Shown: positions 7,965 through 15,842 of the stretch, in pieces | How positions within the stretch are numbered: the stretch's first letter is position 1 | Layout: every line of letters starts with the position of its first letter | Assembly (NCBI GenBank): GCA_023379555.1 | Contig: JAMCQR010000008.1 | Coordinates: 1-32,193 of the forward strand | From: Thermoplasmatota archaeon | GTDB lineage: Archaea > Thermoplasmatota > Thermoplasmata > Thermoplasmatales > GCA-001856825 | Length of the DNA: 32,193 nt | Reading direction: 5' to 3' | The notes under the pieces: generated by a model | Databases searched by the model: none | Told to the model about the DNA's origin: nothing | What the model saw: only the letters and a program-made list of their open reading frames with translations | Translations under genes and position numbers: made by a program

Positions 7965-9257
7965 TTGCCAAAGAAAGTAGCGGCGGTGGCCGGTGGATTG
8001 ACTTATTTTTCAAAGGCGAGGAAGGACAAGACCCAGGAAGAACTTGTGGCTGAGGCCGCAAGAATGGCCTTGTTTGAAAACGACATCAATCTTGCAAAAG
8101 ATGATATCGATGGGACCATAGTGTCTTACTTCTCAGATCATTTTGAGGATCAGTTGCTCTTCGGATCTATAATCCAGGATTATCTAGGGTTCAACCCCAA
8201 ACCTTCAGTCAGAATAGAGGGGGGAGGAGCTACAGGTGGCTTAGCTGTAAGGGATGCGTATGCCCACGTTGCTTCGGGCCTATTGGACGTTGCAATGGTA
8301 ATCGGCTTTGAAAAGATGTCCGAGGTAAACACGGCGAAAGGGAACGAGTTCATAGCACTCGCCTCTGATACGGACTGGGACTTCCCTATTGGAGGATTCT
8401 ACAGCGGTTACTACGCACTGATGGCCAGGAGGCACATGGAAGAGTTCGGTACTACAGAAGAGCAAATGGCCATGGTCGCTGTGAAAAATAGAAATAACGC
8501 CCAACACAACAAGTTTGCCCAGACAAACCCCAATATGAATCCTTTCGCAATGAAGGACGGTGGGAAGATAACGGTGGACGATGTGTTAAAATCCCCCTAT
8601 GTGTCCTATCCATTGAAGAGGCTAGATATTTGTCTTATGAGTGATGGAGCAGCGGTCCTCATACTCGCGTCGGAAGAGAAGGCAAAGAAGATAACTGACA
8701 CACCAGTCTGGATCACAGGAACTGGCGCTGGAACAGATGCCATGAGGGCTGGAGATAGGCCAAGGACTGTCGGAGGAGTCCCAATGTTGCCCCACGAGAA
8801 GAAAGAATGGTACAGGAAATTGGAATATCCTGGCGTTCACTCATTCAGGGCTGGCAGGGAATCTGCAAGACAAGCTTACAAGATGGCAAACATAACGAAT
8901 CCTCTAAAGCAGCTGGATGTCATAGAACTCCACGATGCTTATACCAGCAGCGAGATTCAGACTTATGAAGATCTGGGTCTGACAAAATATGGGCAAGGTG
9001 GTAAATTGGTGGAGGAGGGAGTGACAGCTATTGACGGAGATTTGCCTGTTAACCCATCTGGTGGACTCATAGGAGCCATGCACGCCGTGGGTGGAACTGG
9101 CGTGATGCAGGCGGTCGAAATGTTGTGGCAACTACAGGGGGTCTCTGGTAAATTCCACGGATCTGACAAGACTCAGGTCAAGAATGCGGAGAGGGGTTTG
9201 ATACATTCCCACGCTGGAACTGGTACATATGTTACCGCAACTATAATGGAGAGGTGA
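7965..9257 (+). CDS. Thiolase-fold protein (archaeal/SCP2-like) lacking the nucleophilic cysteine
   Basis: Belongs to the thiolase superfamily, normally acyl-CoA C-acyltransferases. The TTG start (7965) is supported by AGGTGA just upstream; it gives KKVAAVAGGLTYFSKARKDK, the expected first strand. The block that normally reads like ACASGG after an Arg-Val-Glu is here RIEGGGATGG, so the catalytic Cys is replaced by Gly (codon GGA, about residue 88). The usual C-terminal Cys motif is also absent (GLIHSHAGTGTYV). Other blocks are intact: VIELHDAY and NPSGGLIGAMHAVGGTG with its His. Length 430 is normal for the SCP2/archaeal subfamily. The next gene, five bases on, is a DUF35 partner, as in archaeal thiolase complexes. 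It may be a thiolase-fold aldolase (compare Ltp2 with a DUF35 partner), a scaffold, or an unusual condensing enzyme. A simple acetyl-CoA acetyltransferase label would be unsafe. Confidence 0.88.
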   Translation: MPKKVAAVAGGLTYFSKARKDKTQEELVAEAARMALFENDINLAKDDIDGTIVSYFSDHFEDQLLFGSIIQDYLGFNPKPSVRIEGGGATGGLAVRDAYAHVASGLLDVAMVIGFEKMSEVNTAKGNEFIALASDTDWDFPIGGFYSGYYALMARRHMEEFGTTEEQMAMVAVKNRNNAQHNKFAQTNPNMNPFAMKDGGKITVDDVLKSPYVSYPLKRLDICLMSDGAAVLILASEEKAKKITDTPVWITGTGAGTDAMRAGDRPRTVGGVPMLPHEKKEWYRKLEYPGVHSFRAGRESARQAYKMANITNPLKQLDVIELHDAYTSSEIQTYEDLGLTKYGQGGKLVEEGVTAIDGDLPVNPSGGLIGAMHAVGGTGVMQAVEMLWQLQGVSGKFHGSDKTQVKNAERGLIHSHAGTGTYVTATIMER

Positions 9258-9261
9258 AAAT

Positions 9262-9708
9262 ATGACAGAAGTTTATTCTATCGACCCGTTGATAATAAAG
9301 ACACCCTATGAAATTACATACAAACATTCGTACGGTAAGACAAGCAAATTTTTCACGTCCCTTTCTTCAGGTAAGTTGATGACAACTAGGTGCGAACACT
9401 GCAAGGTCACCTTCCTGCCTCCAAGAGCAGACTGTCCAAATTGCTTGAGGGAGACCAAGTGGGTTGAAATTTCTGGAAAGGGTACTATCCATACCGTTAC
9501 GACTCTTTATTTCTCTGGTGAGAGATTCCTTAAAGATCTTCCATTCCAACTCGTTTACGTGGACTTGGAAGGCGTTAATACACTCTTTCTTACGAGGTTG
9601 AAGACAAAAGACATGAAGAAAGTCAAAGTTGGGATGAAGATCAGAATGAGGATATCGAAAGAGTTAGAATGGAGATCTTCTGATGTCTGGGCAGAACCTG
9701 ATGAATAG
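9262..9708 (+). CDS. DUF35 zinc-ribbon/OB-fold protein, partner of the thiolase-fold protein
   Basis: DUF35 proteins bind thiolase-fold enzymes and, in archaea, bridge thiolase with HMG-CoA synthase through a CoA-binding OB fold. Seen here: an N-terminal helix (YKHSYGKTSKFFTSLSSGKL), a four-cysteine zinc ribbon CEHC...CPNC (about residues 47-63), then an OB-fold with GKGTIHTVTTLYF and VDLEGVNTLFLTRL. At 148 residues it is the normal size. The ATG at 9262 follows GAGGTGA, which overlaps the stop of the upstream gene, so the two are translationally linked. No HMG-CoA synthase gene lies beside it, which differs from the common archaeal arrangement. Function is inferred from its partner. Confidence 0.9.
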   Translation: MTEVYSIDPLIIKTPYEITYKHSYGKTSKFFTSLSSGKLMTTRCEHCKVTFLPPRADCPNCLRETKWVEISGKGTIHTVTTLYFSGERFLKDLPFQLVYVDLEGVNTLFLTRLKTKDMKKVKVGMKIRMRISKELEWRSSDVWAEPDE

Positions 9709-9774
9709 GTTCAGAATCTATTGACTCTACTTGGGACCAGTTGGCCTGTCTTGAGAGTTAGTAGTATTCTTTAA

Positions 9775-9782
9775 TTTTTTTT
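9775..9782 (+). terminator. Oligo-T terminator after the DUF35 gene
   Basis: A T8 tract about 67 bases after the DUF35 stop, followed by TATTATTA, lies in the 115-base gap between convergent genes. It reads as a terminator only in the plus direction. Confidence 0.5.
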
Positions 9783-9823
9783 ATTATTACTCGGACTAAG
9801 ACAATCAATTTATCAGCAGAGCC

Positions 9824-10660
9824 CTAGTACTTGTAGAAACCCTCTCCTGTTTTCCTTCCGAGTTTACCTGCCTCCACCATCTTTCTAAGTATTGGCGCCA
9901 CCCTGAACTTTGGATCCTTAAAGGCATCGAACATAACATCCATTATGTTAACGACTGTATCCAGTCCTATCAAGTCTCCGAGTGTTAGGGGACCCATTGG
10001 GAAGTTACCTCCTAATTTCAAAGCCTTATCAATATCTTCCTTTGAGGCAAGACCCTCTGAGAACTCGAATGCTCCCTCGTTAACCAGCAACCCTATCACC
10101 CTTGTCGTAACGAATCCTGGAGAATCGTTGACTACAACGAACTCTTTTCCAACGCTCTTGGAGAATTCGATTGCCTTCTCAATTGACTCTTTTGATGTCT
10201 TTACACCTTTTATTAATTCTATCAGATTCATTAACGGGACAGGGTTAAAGAAGTGAATACCGAGGAATCTGGAAGGGTCCTTTAGGCTTGCTCCAAGGGC
10301 AGTGATGCTTATCGAGGATGTGTTCGACGCGATGATTGCGTTTGGAGAGACTATCACTTCAATCTTCTTGAAAAATTCAACTTTTTCCTTGTAATTCTCG
10401 ATAACTGCCTCTATGACAATATCACAGCCTGAGAAAGATTTTAGGTCGTCCGTGTAAACTATCCTCGACAGAATTTTACCTCTGTCTTGGTTGACAATTT
10501 TCTTTTCTATCAACTTATCAAGGCTCCTTCCGATCGAAACAACAGCCCTGTCGAAGAATGTCTTGTTCACGTCAGTAACTACAACGTCATGACCAGAAGT
10601 TGCCGCAAGTTGTGCTATGCCTGAACCCATAATTCCCAATCCAGCTACTCCCACCTTCAT
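9824..10660 (-). CDS. 3-hydroxyacyl-CoA (3-hydroxybutyryl-CoA) dehydrogenase
   Basis: NAD(P)-dependent oxidoreductase interconverting 3-hydroxyacyl-CoA and 3-ketoacyl-CoA, in beta-oxidation or in the reverse direction of C4 acyl-CoA synthesis; cytosolic. The N-terminal Rossmann motif GVAGLGIMGSGIA is at residues 4-16, with an Asp ending the second strand (VVVTDVNK), which favours NAD. The catalytic His is in HFFNPVPLMNLIELI, and the C-terminal domain shows SPGFVTTRV and GNFPMGPLTLGDLIGLD. At 278 residues it is the compact single-function form. The ATG immediately follows the TAA of the thiolase gene (TAAATG, no spacer), so translation is very likely coupled and the pair supplies consecutive pathway steps. 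Chain-length preference cannot be read from sequence. Confidence 0.94.
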   Translation of the reverse strand: MKVGVAGLGIMGSGIAQLAATSGHDVVVTDVNKTFFDRAVVSIGRSLDKLIEKKIVNQDRGKILSRIVYTDDLKSFSGCDIVIEAVIENYKEKVEFFKKIEVIVSPNAIIASNTSSISITALGASLKDPSRFLGIHFFNPVPLMNLIELIKGVKTSKESIEKAIEFSKSVGKEFVVVNDSPGFVTTRVIGLLVNEGAFEFSEGLASKEDIDKALKLGGNFPMGPLTLGDLIGLDTVVNIMDVMFDAFKDPKFRVAPILRKMVEAGKLGRKTGEGFYKY

Positions 10661-11821
10661 TTAGACCGCCTCGAGTGCCATGGAATAAGCGCCACCTCCA
10701 CCGTGGCAAATGGTGGCAATTCCCCTCCCCAGCTTTAGATCTTCCAGTTCCCTCAGAAGAGTTATAACGATTCTTGCACCAGATGCGCCTAAAGGATGAC
10801 CTAACGCAATCGCACCTCCTCTGATGTTGAACTTCTTCCAGTCAATTCCAAGGCCGTCCCTAACAGCTATAGAAGCGACTGAAAACGCTTCGTTGTGCTC
10901 GACCAGGTCGAAGTCGGCAATTCTCATTCCGATTCTCTTCAACAGGTTTTTAACAGAAGGCACGGGGACATAGGGGAAATCGAATGGGTCCATTGAAGTG
11001 GTGTCGAACCCGATTATTCTTGCCTTCTTTTCGAGCGAATTTTGGTTGATGAAATCTGAATTTGCTAGGACAAGAGCAGCAGCTCCGTCGGTCAGTTGTG
11101 ATGAGTTTCCTGGAGTAAGCACTCCATCGGGACTGAAAGATGGTTTCAATCCTGCCAGCATTTCCTTATTCGTTTCTCTTATTCCCTCGTCAATATCGAA
11201 TCCCTTGATTGGGGTAATTTCTTTCTTGAAATAGCCGTTTCGAGTTGATTCGGAAGCCCTCTTATAACTTTCGACGGCGAATTCATCCGCCATCTCCCTG
11301 GTGACCTGATGGTTCTTTGCCCACTCGTCGGCTATCGCTCCCATGTGCTTATTGTATTTGAAGTCCCAGAGACCATCTTTTATCATAGAATCCATGACTG
11401 GCCTGGAAGCACTTATCCCCTTGTTTTCTCTTCTGAAACTTGAGTCCAGCAGGAAGGGTGCGTTGCTCATGCTTTCCATTCCACCGACAACCATTACGTC
11501 CCGCTGTCCAGCCTTGATTTGATAGTACGCATTGGCGATCGAAAGCATTCCTGATGCACAGACCATGTTTACAGTCGACCCGGAGACTTCAACGGGTATT
11601 CCCGCAGCAATCGCTGCCTGTCTTGCCGGATCCTGGCCCAGACCTGCCTCGATCACATTCCCCATTACAACTTCTTGTACCTTGGAAGGTTGTACGCCTG
11701 CATCTAGAAGGGCGGCTTTAATCGCTGAAGTGCCCAGTTCTATTGCACTATATCCTGCTAGTGCTCTCCCATATTTCCCTAAGGGAGTCCTCATTCCACC
11801 AATTATGAAAACGTCTACCAT
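10661..11821 (-). CDS. Acetyl-CoA C-acyltransferase (classical thiolase)
   Basis: Catalyses reversible Claisen condensation/thiolysis of acyl-CoAs. All catalytic blocks are present: nucleophilic Cys in VNMVCASGM (about residue 88), EHNEAF, the His of GGAIALGHPLGASGAR and the second Cys in ICHGGGGAYS near the C terminus. The start VDVFIIGGMRTPLGKYGRAL is typical and the length of 386 matches bacterial-type biosynthetic/degradative thiolases. The ATG at 11821 is preceded by GAGGGACC, a reasonable ribosome binding site. Upstream there is a TATA-like element (11891-11900) that would give a leader of about 50 bases. It forms a two-gene operon with the dehydrogenase downstream. It contrasts with the cysteine-less thiolase-fold gene 1.4 kb away on the other strand. 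Confidence 0.95.
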   Translation of the reverse strand: MVDVFIIGGMRTPLGKYGRALAGYSAIELGTSAIKAALLDAGVQPSKVQEVVMGNVIEAGLGQDPARQAAIAAGIPVEVSGSTVNMVCASGMLSIANAYYQIKAGQRDVMVVGGMESMSNAPFLLDSSFRRENKGISASRPVMDSMIKDGLWDFKYNKHMGAIADEWAKNHQVTREMADEFAVESYKRASESTRNGYFKKEITPIKGFDIDEGIRETNKEMLAGLKPSFSPDGVLTPGNSSQLTDGAAALVLANSDFINQNSLEKKARIIGFDTTSMDPFDFPYVPVPSVKNLLKRIGMRIADFDLVEHNEAFSVASIAVRDGLGIDWKKFNIRGGAIALGHPLGASGARIVITLLRELEDLKLGRGIATICHGGGGAYSMALEAV

Positions 11822-11890
11822 TTTAGGTCCCTCTTACCGAACCGGCAATATCGTCCACTTCGCGAAATGAACGATAGTTCTCGAAAATGG

Positions 11891-11900
11891 ATATAATAAA
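11891..11900 (-). promoter_or_regulatory. TATA-like element of the thiolase-dehydrogenase operon
   Basis: Minus strand TTTATTATAT, about 70-79 bases before the thiolase ATG, consistent with a leadered mRNA that uses the GAGGG ribosome binding site. Confidence 0.45.
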
Positions 11901-11908
11901 TCGCAATT

Positions 11909-11918
11909 GAATCGATTC
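11909..11918. repeat. 10-base perfect palindrome upstream of the thiolase TATA
   Basis: GAATCGATTC is self-complementary and sits nine bases upstream of the putative TATA element on the minus strand, a position where archaeal regulators can bind. It is short, so chance is possible. Confidence 0.35.
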
Positions 11919-11921
11919 GTG

Positions 11922-12080
11922 ATTTACTATTCAAATAAAAGCATTTAGAGCTTCCCAAATCGACCTTCTTCTGAAGTGCTCACTTTTGATGAATAAGTTT
12001 TGTTTTTTTTAGTATATGCAACTTACAGGCGCCAACCTGATCCTGATGAATTCACGGAACAATTTAGTTCTAACAAAAAT
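11922..12080. other. Gene-free part of the ligase/thiolase intergenic region
   Basis: Together with the flanking promoter elements and the transposase remnant, this belongs to the only stretch over 300 bases without an intact gene (11822-12395). It contains a T8 run at 12003-12010, which could be an old terminator. I see no RNA gene and no credible open reading frame here. Confidence 0.4.
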
Positions 12081-12335
12081 TATTAGGTTCTTTACAAAAA
12101 GGCAATTATCAATGACCTTTACAATGCCGATGTAAATGAATCGTTCAATATCGCAAGAAGAAATAGCATTGGTCAATTCAACACAGACAGGGAATGTGTT
12201 GAAGGGCAGCACTGATACGCCCCAGAGGTGCAACTCTATGAACAAAAGTGACACCGAACCAAGAGGACCCCCAGAGAATTTATTCGTGGGAGGATGCCAG
12301 GATTGAGTTGTTTCCAATATTTCTTATCAGGATAG
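12081..12335 (+). pseudogene. Probable decayed C-terminal remnant of an IS605-family TnpB
   Basis: In the plus-strand frame through 12114 the translation reads DLYNADVNESFNIARRN, which resembles the C-terminal D-x-N-x-x-x-N-I motif (catalytic Asp region) of TnpB/OrfB proteins. The frame continues with in-frame TGA stops at about 12213 and 12246 and ends in FIRGRMPGLSCFQYFLSG before TAG at 12333-12335. Upstream in the frame there is a TAG before the motif and the zinc-finger cysteines are not recognisable, so this is at most a broken tail. No inverted repeats or TnpA were seen. An opposite-strand frame of 102 codons over the same bases shows nothing protein-like. Confidence 0.4.
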
Positions 12336-12367
12336 TTTAGTTGTGTATCGCAAGACAGTTAGTGATG

Positions 12368-12374
12368 TTTATAA
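12368..12374 (+). promoter_or_regulatory. lig: TATA box of DNA ligase
   Basis: TTTATAA centred exactly 25 bases before the GTG at 12396. It predicts a leaderless mRNA starting at that GTG, seven codons downstream of the first possible GTG. Confidence 0.6.
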
Positions 12375-12395
12375 GTGGAAAAAGTATGCAAGCTC

Positions 12396-14165
12396 GTGAG
12401 ATTCCTCGAACTTGCAGAAACACTTGATAAAATCGAAAGCACCACGAAACGTCTTGAAATTGTGGATCTGATTTCAGGGTTGCTCAAGAAAACGGAAGAA
12501 GAGGATATAAAGGAGACTGTTTTTCTTCTGCAAGGGAAGGTAGCTCCGGATTACGAAGGCATAGAGTTAGGTATTGCAGAGAAGATTGCTATAAGGGCTT
12601 TAGCTTCGTTAAGCGGATTGCGCGAGGCTGTCATAGATACCGAACTGATCAAGAAAGGCGATCTCGGAAAGATAGGGGAAGAGGTACTTAAAAGCAAGAG
12701 TCAAGCGACTCTATTTACGGAGAGTCTCATGGTCAGAAAGGTATACGGATCCCTTCTTAGAGTTTCGAAAGAGAGTGGAGATGGATCTCAGAATAGGAAA
12801 CTCCAGATCTTGCTAGACCTTCTGCACAACGCAGAGCCCCTGGAAGTAAGGTACATTCTGAGAATAGTCACGGGTAAGATGAGGATAGGCGTTGCAGATA
12901 TGACTATAGTCGATGCAATCGCACTGGCGTATGGTTCCAAGGAAAAGAGTGACATGGTCGAACACGCTTACAATATAATGCCAAACCTTCCCGAACTTGC
13001 ATACAGGGCAATGGAAGGGGGTATAGACTCACTCTCCACCATCAGGATCACCCCTGGAATTCCCATAAGGTCGATGCTGGCGGAAAGACTACCCTCGCTC
13101 AGGGAAATATTTGATAGAATGGAAGGAAAGTTTGCCATTGAATACAAATACGATGGACTCCGGGTTCAAGTCCACAAGACTGGCGAAGGAGTCGAGCTGT
13201 TTTCCAGGAGAATGGAAAAGATAACGGCACAATTCCCTGATATTGTAAAGGAAGTGAAGGAGAACGTGAAGGCTGAGAATGCCATTCTGGATGGAGAGGC
13301 CGTTCCCTTCAATCTCCAGACAAACGAGATGCTCCCGTTTCAGGAGATCTCGAGGAGGAGAGGAAGAAAAAACGACCTTAATGAAACCATAGAAAGGATC
13401 CCGGTCGTTCTTTTCCTTTTTGATGCAATGATGCTTAATGGAAAGAGCATGATGAATATTCCGTACGCAGAAAGAAGAGTCAAACTTACTAACGCCATTC
13501 GTGAAAACGAAAAGTTAAGAATCGCAAAGAGCCGGGTAGTGACGGATGTCGAGTCAGCTGACAAGTTTTTCAACGAAGCCCTTGAAACTGGCTGTGAGGG
13601 GATTATGGCAAAGAACATTGAGGATAAATCAATTTACAAACCTGGTGCGAGAGAATTCCTATGGATAAAGTACAAACGGGAATATCAGCTCGAAATGGAA
13701 GATACGGCAGATCTGGTAGTCGTTGGTGCTTTCGGTGGACAGGGGAGAAGGAGTGGCGGTTATGGAGCTCTGCTCATGGCCGTGTACTCAAAAGAGGATG
13801 ACAAGTTCAAGACGATATGTAAGCTAGGTTCGGGTTTTTCTGACGAGCAGCTCGATAACTTGCCCAGAATGTTGCAACCGTATCTAATCAAGAAAAGGGA
13901 TCAAAGGGTAGAGAGCAATATCAATGCAGATTTTTGGTTTTCCCCATCACTGATGCTGGAGGTGAAGGGTGCAGAAATTACGCTGTCACCAACACACACT
14001 TGTTGTCAAGATATTGTAAGGAAGGGGGCAGGACTCGCAATCAGGTTTCCCCGGTTTACCGGAAAGTGGCGAACTGACAAGAGGATAGATGAAGCGACAA
14101 ACGAACTGGAGATTCTTGAAATGTACCACTCTCAGCGAAAGAAGATTCTTGCTGACAATGCCTAA
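12396..14165 (+). CDS. lig: ATP-dependent DNA ligase
   Basis: Seals nicks during replication (Okazaki fragments) and repair through an enzyme-AMP intermediate. Order: N-terminal DNA-binding domain (to about residue 220), nucleotidyltransferase domain with motif I EYKYDGLRVQ (adenylated Lys about 251), motif IV EGIMAKN and motif V LWIKYKREY, then a C-terminal OB domain. An open frame begins at a GTG at 12375, but that lies directly behind the TATA box. I chose the GTG at 12396, giving RFLELAETLDKIESTTKRLE as the start, which aligns with archaeal ligases, has the TATA box 25 bases upstream, and gives 589 residues, close to the Thermoplasma ligase. The next gene, pyrD, starts 29 bases after the stop with its own TATA-like sequence. 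Confidence 0.96.
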   Translation: MRFLELAETLDKIESTTKRLEIVDLISGLLKKTEEEDIKETVFLLQGKVAPDYEGIELGIAEKIAIRALASLSGLREAVIDTELIKKGDLGKIGEEVLKSKSQATLFTESLMVRKVYGSLLRVSKESGDGSQNRKLQILLDLLHNAEPLEVRYILRIVTGKMRIGVADMTIVDAIALAYGSKEKSDMVEHAYNIMPNLPELAYRAMEGGIDSLSTIRITPGIPIRSMLAERLPSLREIFDRMEGKFAIEYKYDGLRVQVHKTGEGVELFSRRMEKITAQFPDIVKEVKENVKAENAILDGEAVPFNLQTNEMLPFQEISRRRGRKNDLNETIERIPVVLFLFDAMMLNGKSMMNIPYAERRVKLTNAIRENEKLRIAKSRVVTDVESADKFFNEALETGCEGIMAKNIEDKSIYKPGAREFLWIKYKREYQLEMEDTADLVVVGAFGGQGRRSGGYGALLMAVYSKEDDKFKTICKLGSGFSDEQLDNLPRMLQPYLIKKRDQRVESNINADFWFSPSLMLEVKGAEITLSPTHTCCQDIVRKGAGLAIRFPRFTGKWRTDKRIDEATNELEILEMYHSQRKKILADNA

Positions 14166-14166
14166 A

Positions 14167-14173
14167 TTTTTAT
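14167..14173 (+). promoter_or_regulatory. TATA-like element of pyrD
   Basis: AAATTTTTATC directly after the ligase stop, centred 25 bases before the pyrD ATG. The spacing fits a leaderless start. Confidence 0.45.
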
Positions 14174-14194
14174 CTGTCGCCGTCATCTGCTTCG

Positions 14195-15115
14195 ATGGCT
14201 TCGATATCGACGAAGATAGGTCGCTTCTCACTTGAGAACCCCGTTATCCTGGCCAGCGGAATTCTAGATGAAACTTCCGGCTCGATACTTCGCTCTCTCA
14301 AGTCAGGTGCAGGAGCTGCAGTCACCAAATCAATAGGTACAGAGGAGAGAAAGGGGTACCAGACCCCAGTCATTTCGGAAATAGGCACTGGGCTACTAAA
14401 TGCGGTTGGCTTGTCCAACCCAGGCATAGATAATTTCGTGGAAGAGTACCGTAATTTTCCAGAAAAGAAGAGAACGATTGTTTCAATATTTGGCGGCAAG
14501 GTCGAGGAATTTGTTTCACTTGCCAGAAAAGTAGAGGGAATTGGGTTTGACAAGGTTGAATTAAACCTATCCTGCCCTCACGTGAAGGGAGTAGGATCTG
14601 AAGTTGGCCAGGATCTGGGTATGGTGGAAGAGATAATATCAGAAATCAGTGGCAAGACCAATCTTCAAATTTGGGCAAAACTGACTCCAAATGTCACCGA
14701 TCTTATCTCTCTTGCAAAGGCGTCAGAAAAGGCAGATGCATACGTTCTCATCAACACCCTGAGAGCTACAGGCGTCGAAATATACTCCAGGAAGTTTGTG
14801 CTTTCTAACACTGTCGGTGGTTACTCTGGACCTGGGGTAAAACCTGTTGCCCTAAGAGCAGTCTATGACGTGTATAAGGAAACTGGGAAAGACATCATCG
14901 GTGTTGGAGGAATCACTACCTGGCAAGATGCGATTGAATTCTTCTTGCTTGGGGCAAAAGCAATACAGGTAGGTACAGCTATACTCTATGAAGATTACCC
15001 GATATTCAACAAGATTAATTCGGGAATCCGCGACTACCTTGATAAAGAAGGATTTTCAAAACTGGATGATTTAGTGGGGGTGATGGTGGGTGATGCTGCA
15101 TTCAAGAATCATTGA
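14195..15115 (+). CDS. pyrD: Dihydroorotate dehydrogenase, class 1B catalytic subunit
   Basis: Oxidises dihydroorotate to orotate in pyrimidine synthesis, passing electrons through FMN to the PyrK subunit and NAD; cytosolic. An alpha/beta barrel of 306 residues with PVILASGILDETSG near the N terminus. The active-site loop is VELNLSCPHVKG, where Cys is the class-1 base, and the FMN-phosphate site is IIGVGGITTWQDAIEFFLLG followed by AIQVGTAI. The downstream gene overlaps by 23 bases and encodes a PyrK-like flavin/[2Fe-2S] subunit, which defines class 1B. The ATG at 14195 is 25 bases after a TATA-like element. Confidence 0.95.
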   Translation: MASISTKIGRFSLENPVILASGILDETSGSILRSLKSGAGAAVTKSIGTEERKGYQTPVISEIGTGLLNAVGLSNPGIDNFVEEYRNFPEKKRTIVSIFGGKVEEFVSLARKVEGIGFDKVELNLSCPHVKGVGSEVGQDLGMVEEIISEISGKTNLQIWAKLTPNVTDLISLAKASEKADAYVLINTLRATGVEIYSRKFVLSNTVGGYSGPGVKPVALRAVYDVYKETGKDIIGVGGITTWQDAIEFFLLGAKAIQVGTAILYEDYPIFNKINSGIRDYLDKEGFSKLDDLVGVMVGDAAFKNH

Positions 15116-15842
15116 ATTGAACAAAGAGAATAAAGACGTTTTCACTCTTAAGTTCGATTCAACCATAGCTGCTATGCCTGGTCAGTTTATAATGATCTGG
15201 GCACCTGGCGGTAAGGAAATACCAATGTCACTTTCTGATACTTCCAACCCTCCAACAATCACGTTTAGAACCTTTGGAGAAACCACCAAAACAATTGCAA
15301 AGCTCAAAGTTGGCGACAGGTTCTTCTACCGCGGACCATACGGCAATTCGTATCCCGTTCCAACTGGAAGGGTTGCATACGTTGCTGGTGGAACTGGTCT
15401 AGCATCTATCAACGCTATGTTGCTGAAGTATAGAGGAGATGTCTACGTTGGTGCTAGAACGAAAGAGGATCTGTTTCTCCTGAGGAATGACTTCAAGATA
15501 GCTACTGACGACGGCTCCGCAGGATTCAAGGGAACGGTCATTGACCTGTTCCTTCCCCACGTGAATGAATACGATTACATTTTTGTCTGCGGTCCAGAGC
15601 CTATGGTAAAGACTATGCTGGACCGGATTGACAGGAAGATAAAGGCTAAAGTCTACATTTCCCTGGAGCGGCTCATGAAATGCGGCGTTGGAATCTGCGA
15701 CAGTTGCAGTATAAACGGAGTCCGAGTCTGCAAGGATGGAACAGTATTCAGCATGGAAGAAGTTCTGAGTTTGTCTGAGTTTGGGGTCTATAAGAGGAAT
15801 GAGGCAGGGAAAATAGAATTCTTTGTTAACGGCAAAAGGTGA
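15093..15842 (+). CDS. pyrK: Dihydroorotate dehydrogenase electron transfer subunit, PyrK type
   Basis: Carries FAD and one [2Fe-2S] cluster and passes electrons from PyrD to NAD. FAD-binding beta barrel (about residues 1-90; IPMSLSD replaces the usual R-P-x-S pattern, then RGPYGN), NAD-binding domain with VAGGTGLASINAM, and the C-terminal cluster motif CGVGICDSCSINGVRVC (about residues 197-213, spacing C-x4-C-x2-C-x7-C). A GTG lies immediately before the ATG; I chose the ATG at 15093 because a GGGGGTGAT stretch lies eight to nine bases upstream. The gene overlaps the end of pyrD. It is a paralog of the gamma subunit in the formate dehydrogenase cluster of this window; its place next to pyrD makes the PyrK call safe. 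Confidence 0.92.
   Translation: MLHSRIIELNKENKDVFTLKFDSTIAAMPGQFIMIWAPGGKEIPMSLSDTSNPPTITFRTFGETTKTIAKLKVGDRFFYRGPYGNSYPVPTGRVAYVAGGTGLASINAMLLKYRGDVYVGARTKEDLFLLRNDFKIATDDGSAGFKGTVIDLFLPHVNEYDYIFVCGPEPMVKTMLDRIDRKIKAKVYISLERLMKCGVGICDSCSINGVRVCKDGTVFSMEEVLSLSEFGVYKRNEAGKIEFFVNGKR

Noticed and set aside
7663..8061. A 132-codon minus-strand frame across the RLI/thiolase-fold junction
   Set aside because: Overlaps two real genes and the promoter between them; no protein-like pattern.
12009..12317. A 102-codon open frame on the minus strand in the ligase/thiolase gap
   Set aside because: The translation shows no recognisable pattern or ribosome binding site, and the opposite strand gives a better explanation as a transposase remnant.
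11822..12374. tRNA, CRISPR or attachment site in the long gap
   Set aside because: No cloverleaf, regularly spaced repeat or flanking direct repeats were seen.
12375..12395. First possible GTG start of DNA ligase
   Set aside because: It lies immediately after the TATA box, so it would not be in the mRNA, and the extra seven residues do not align with the family.
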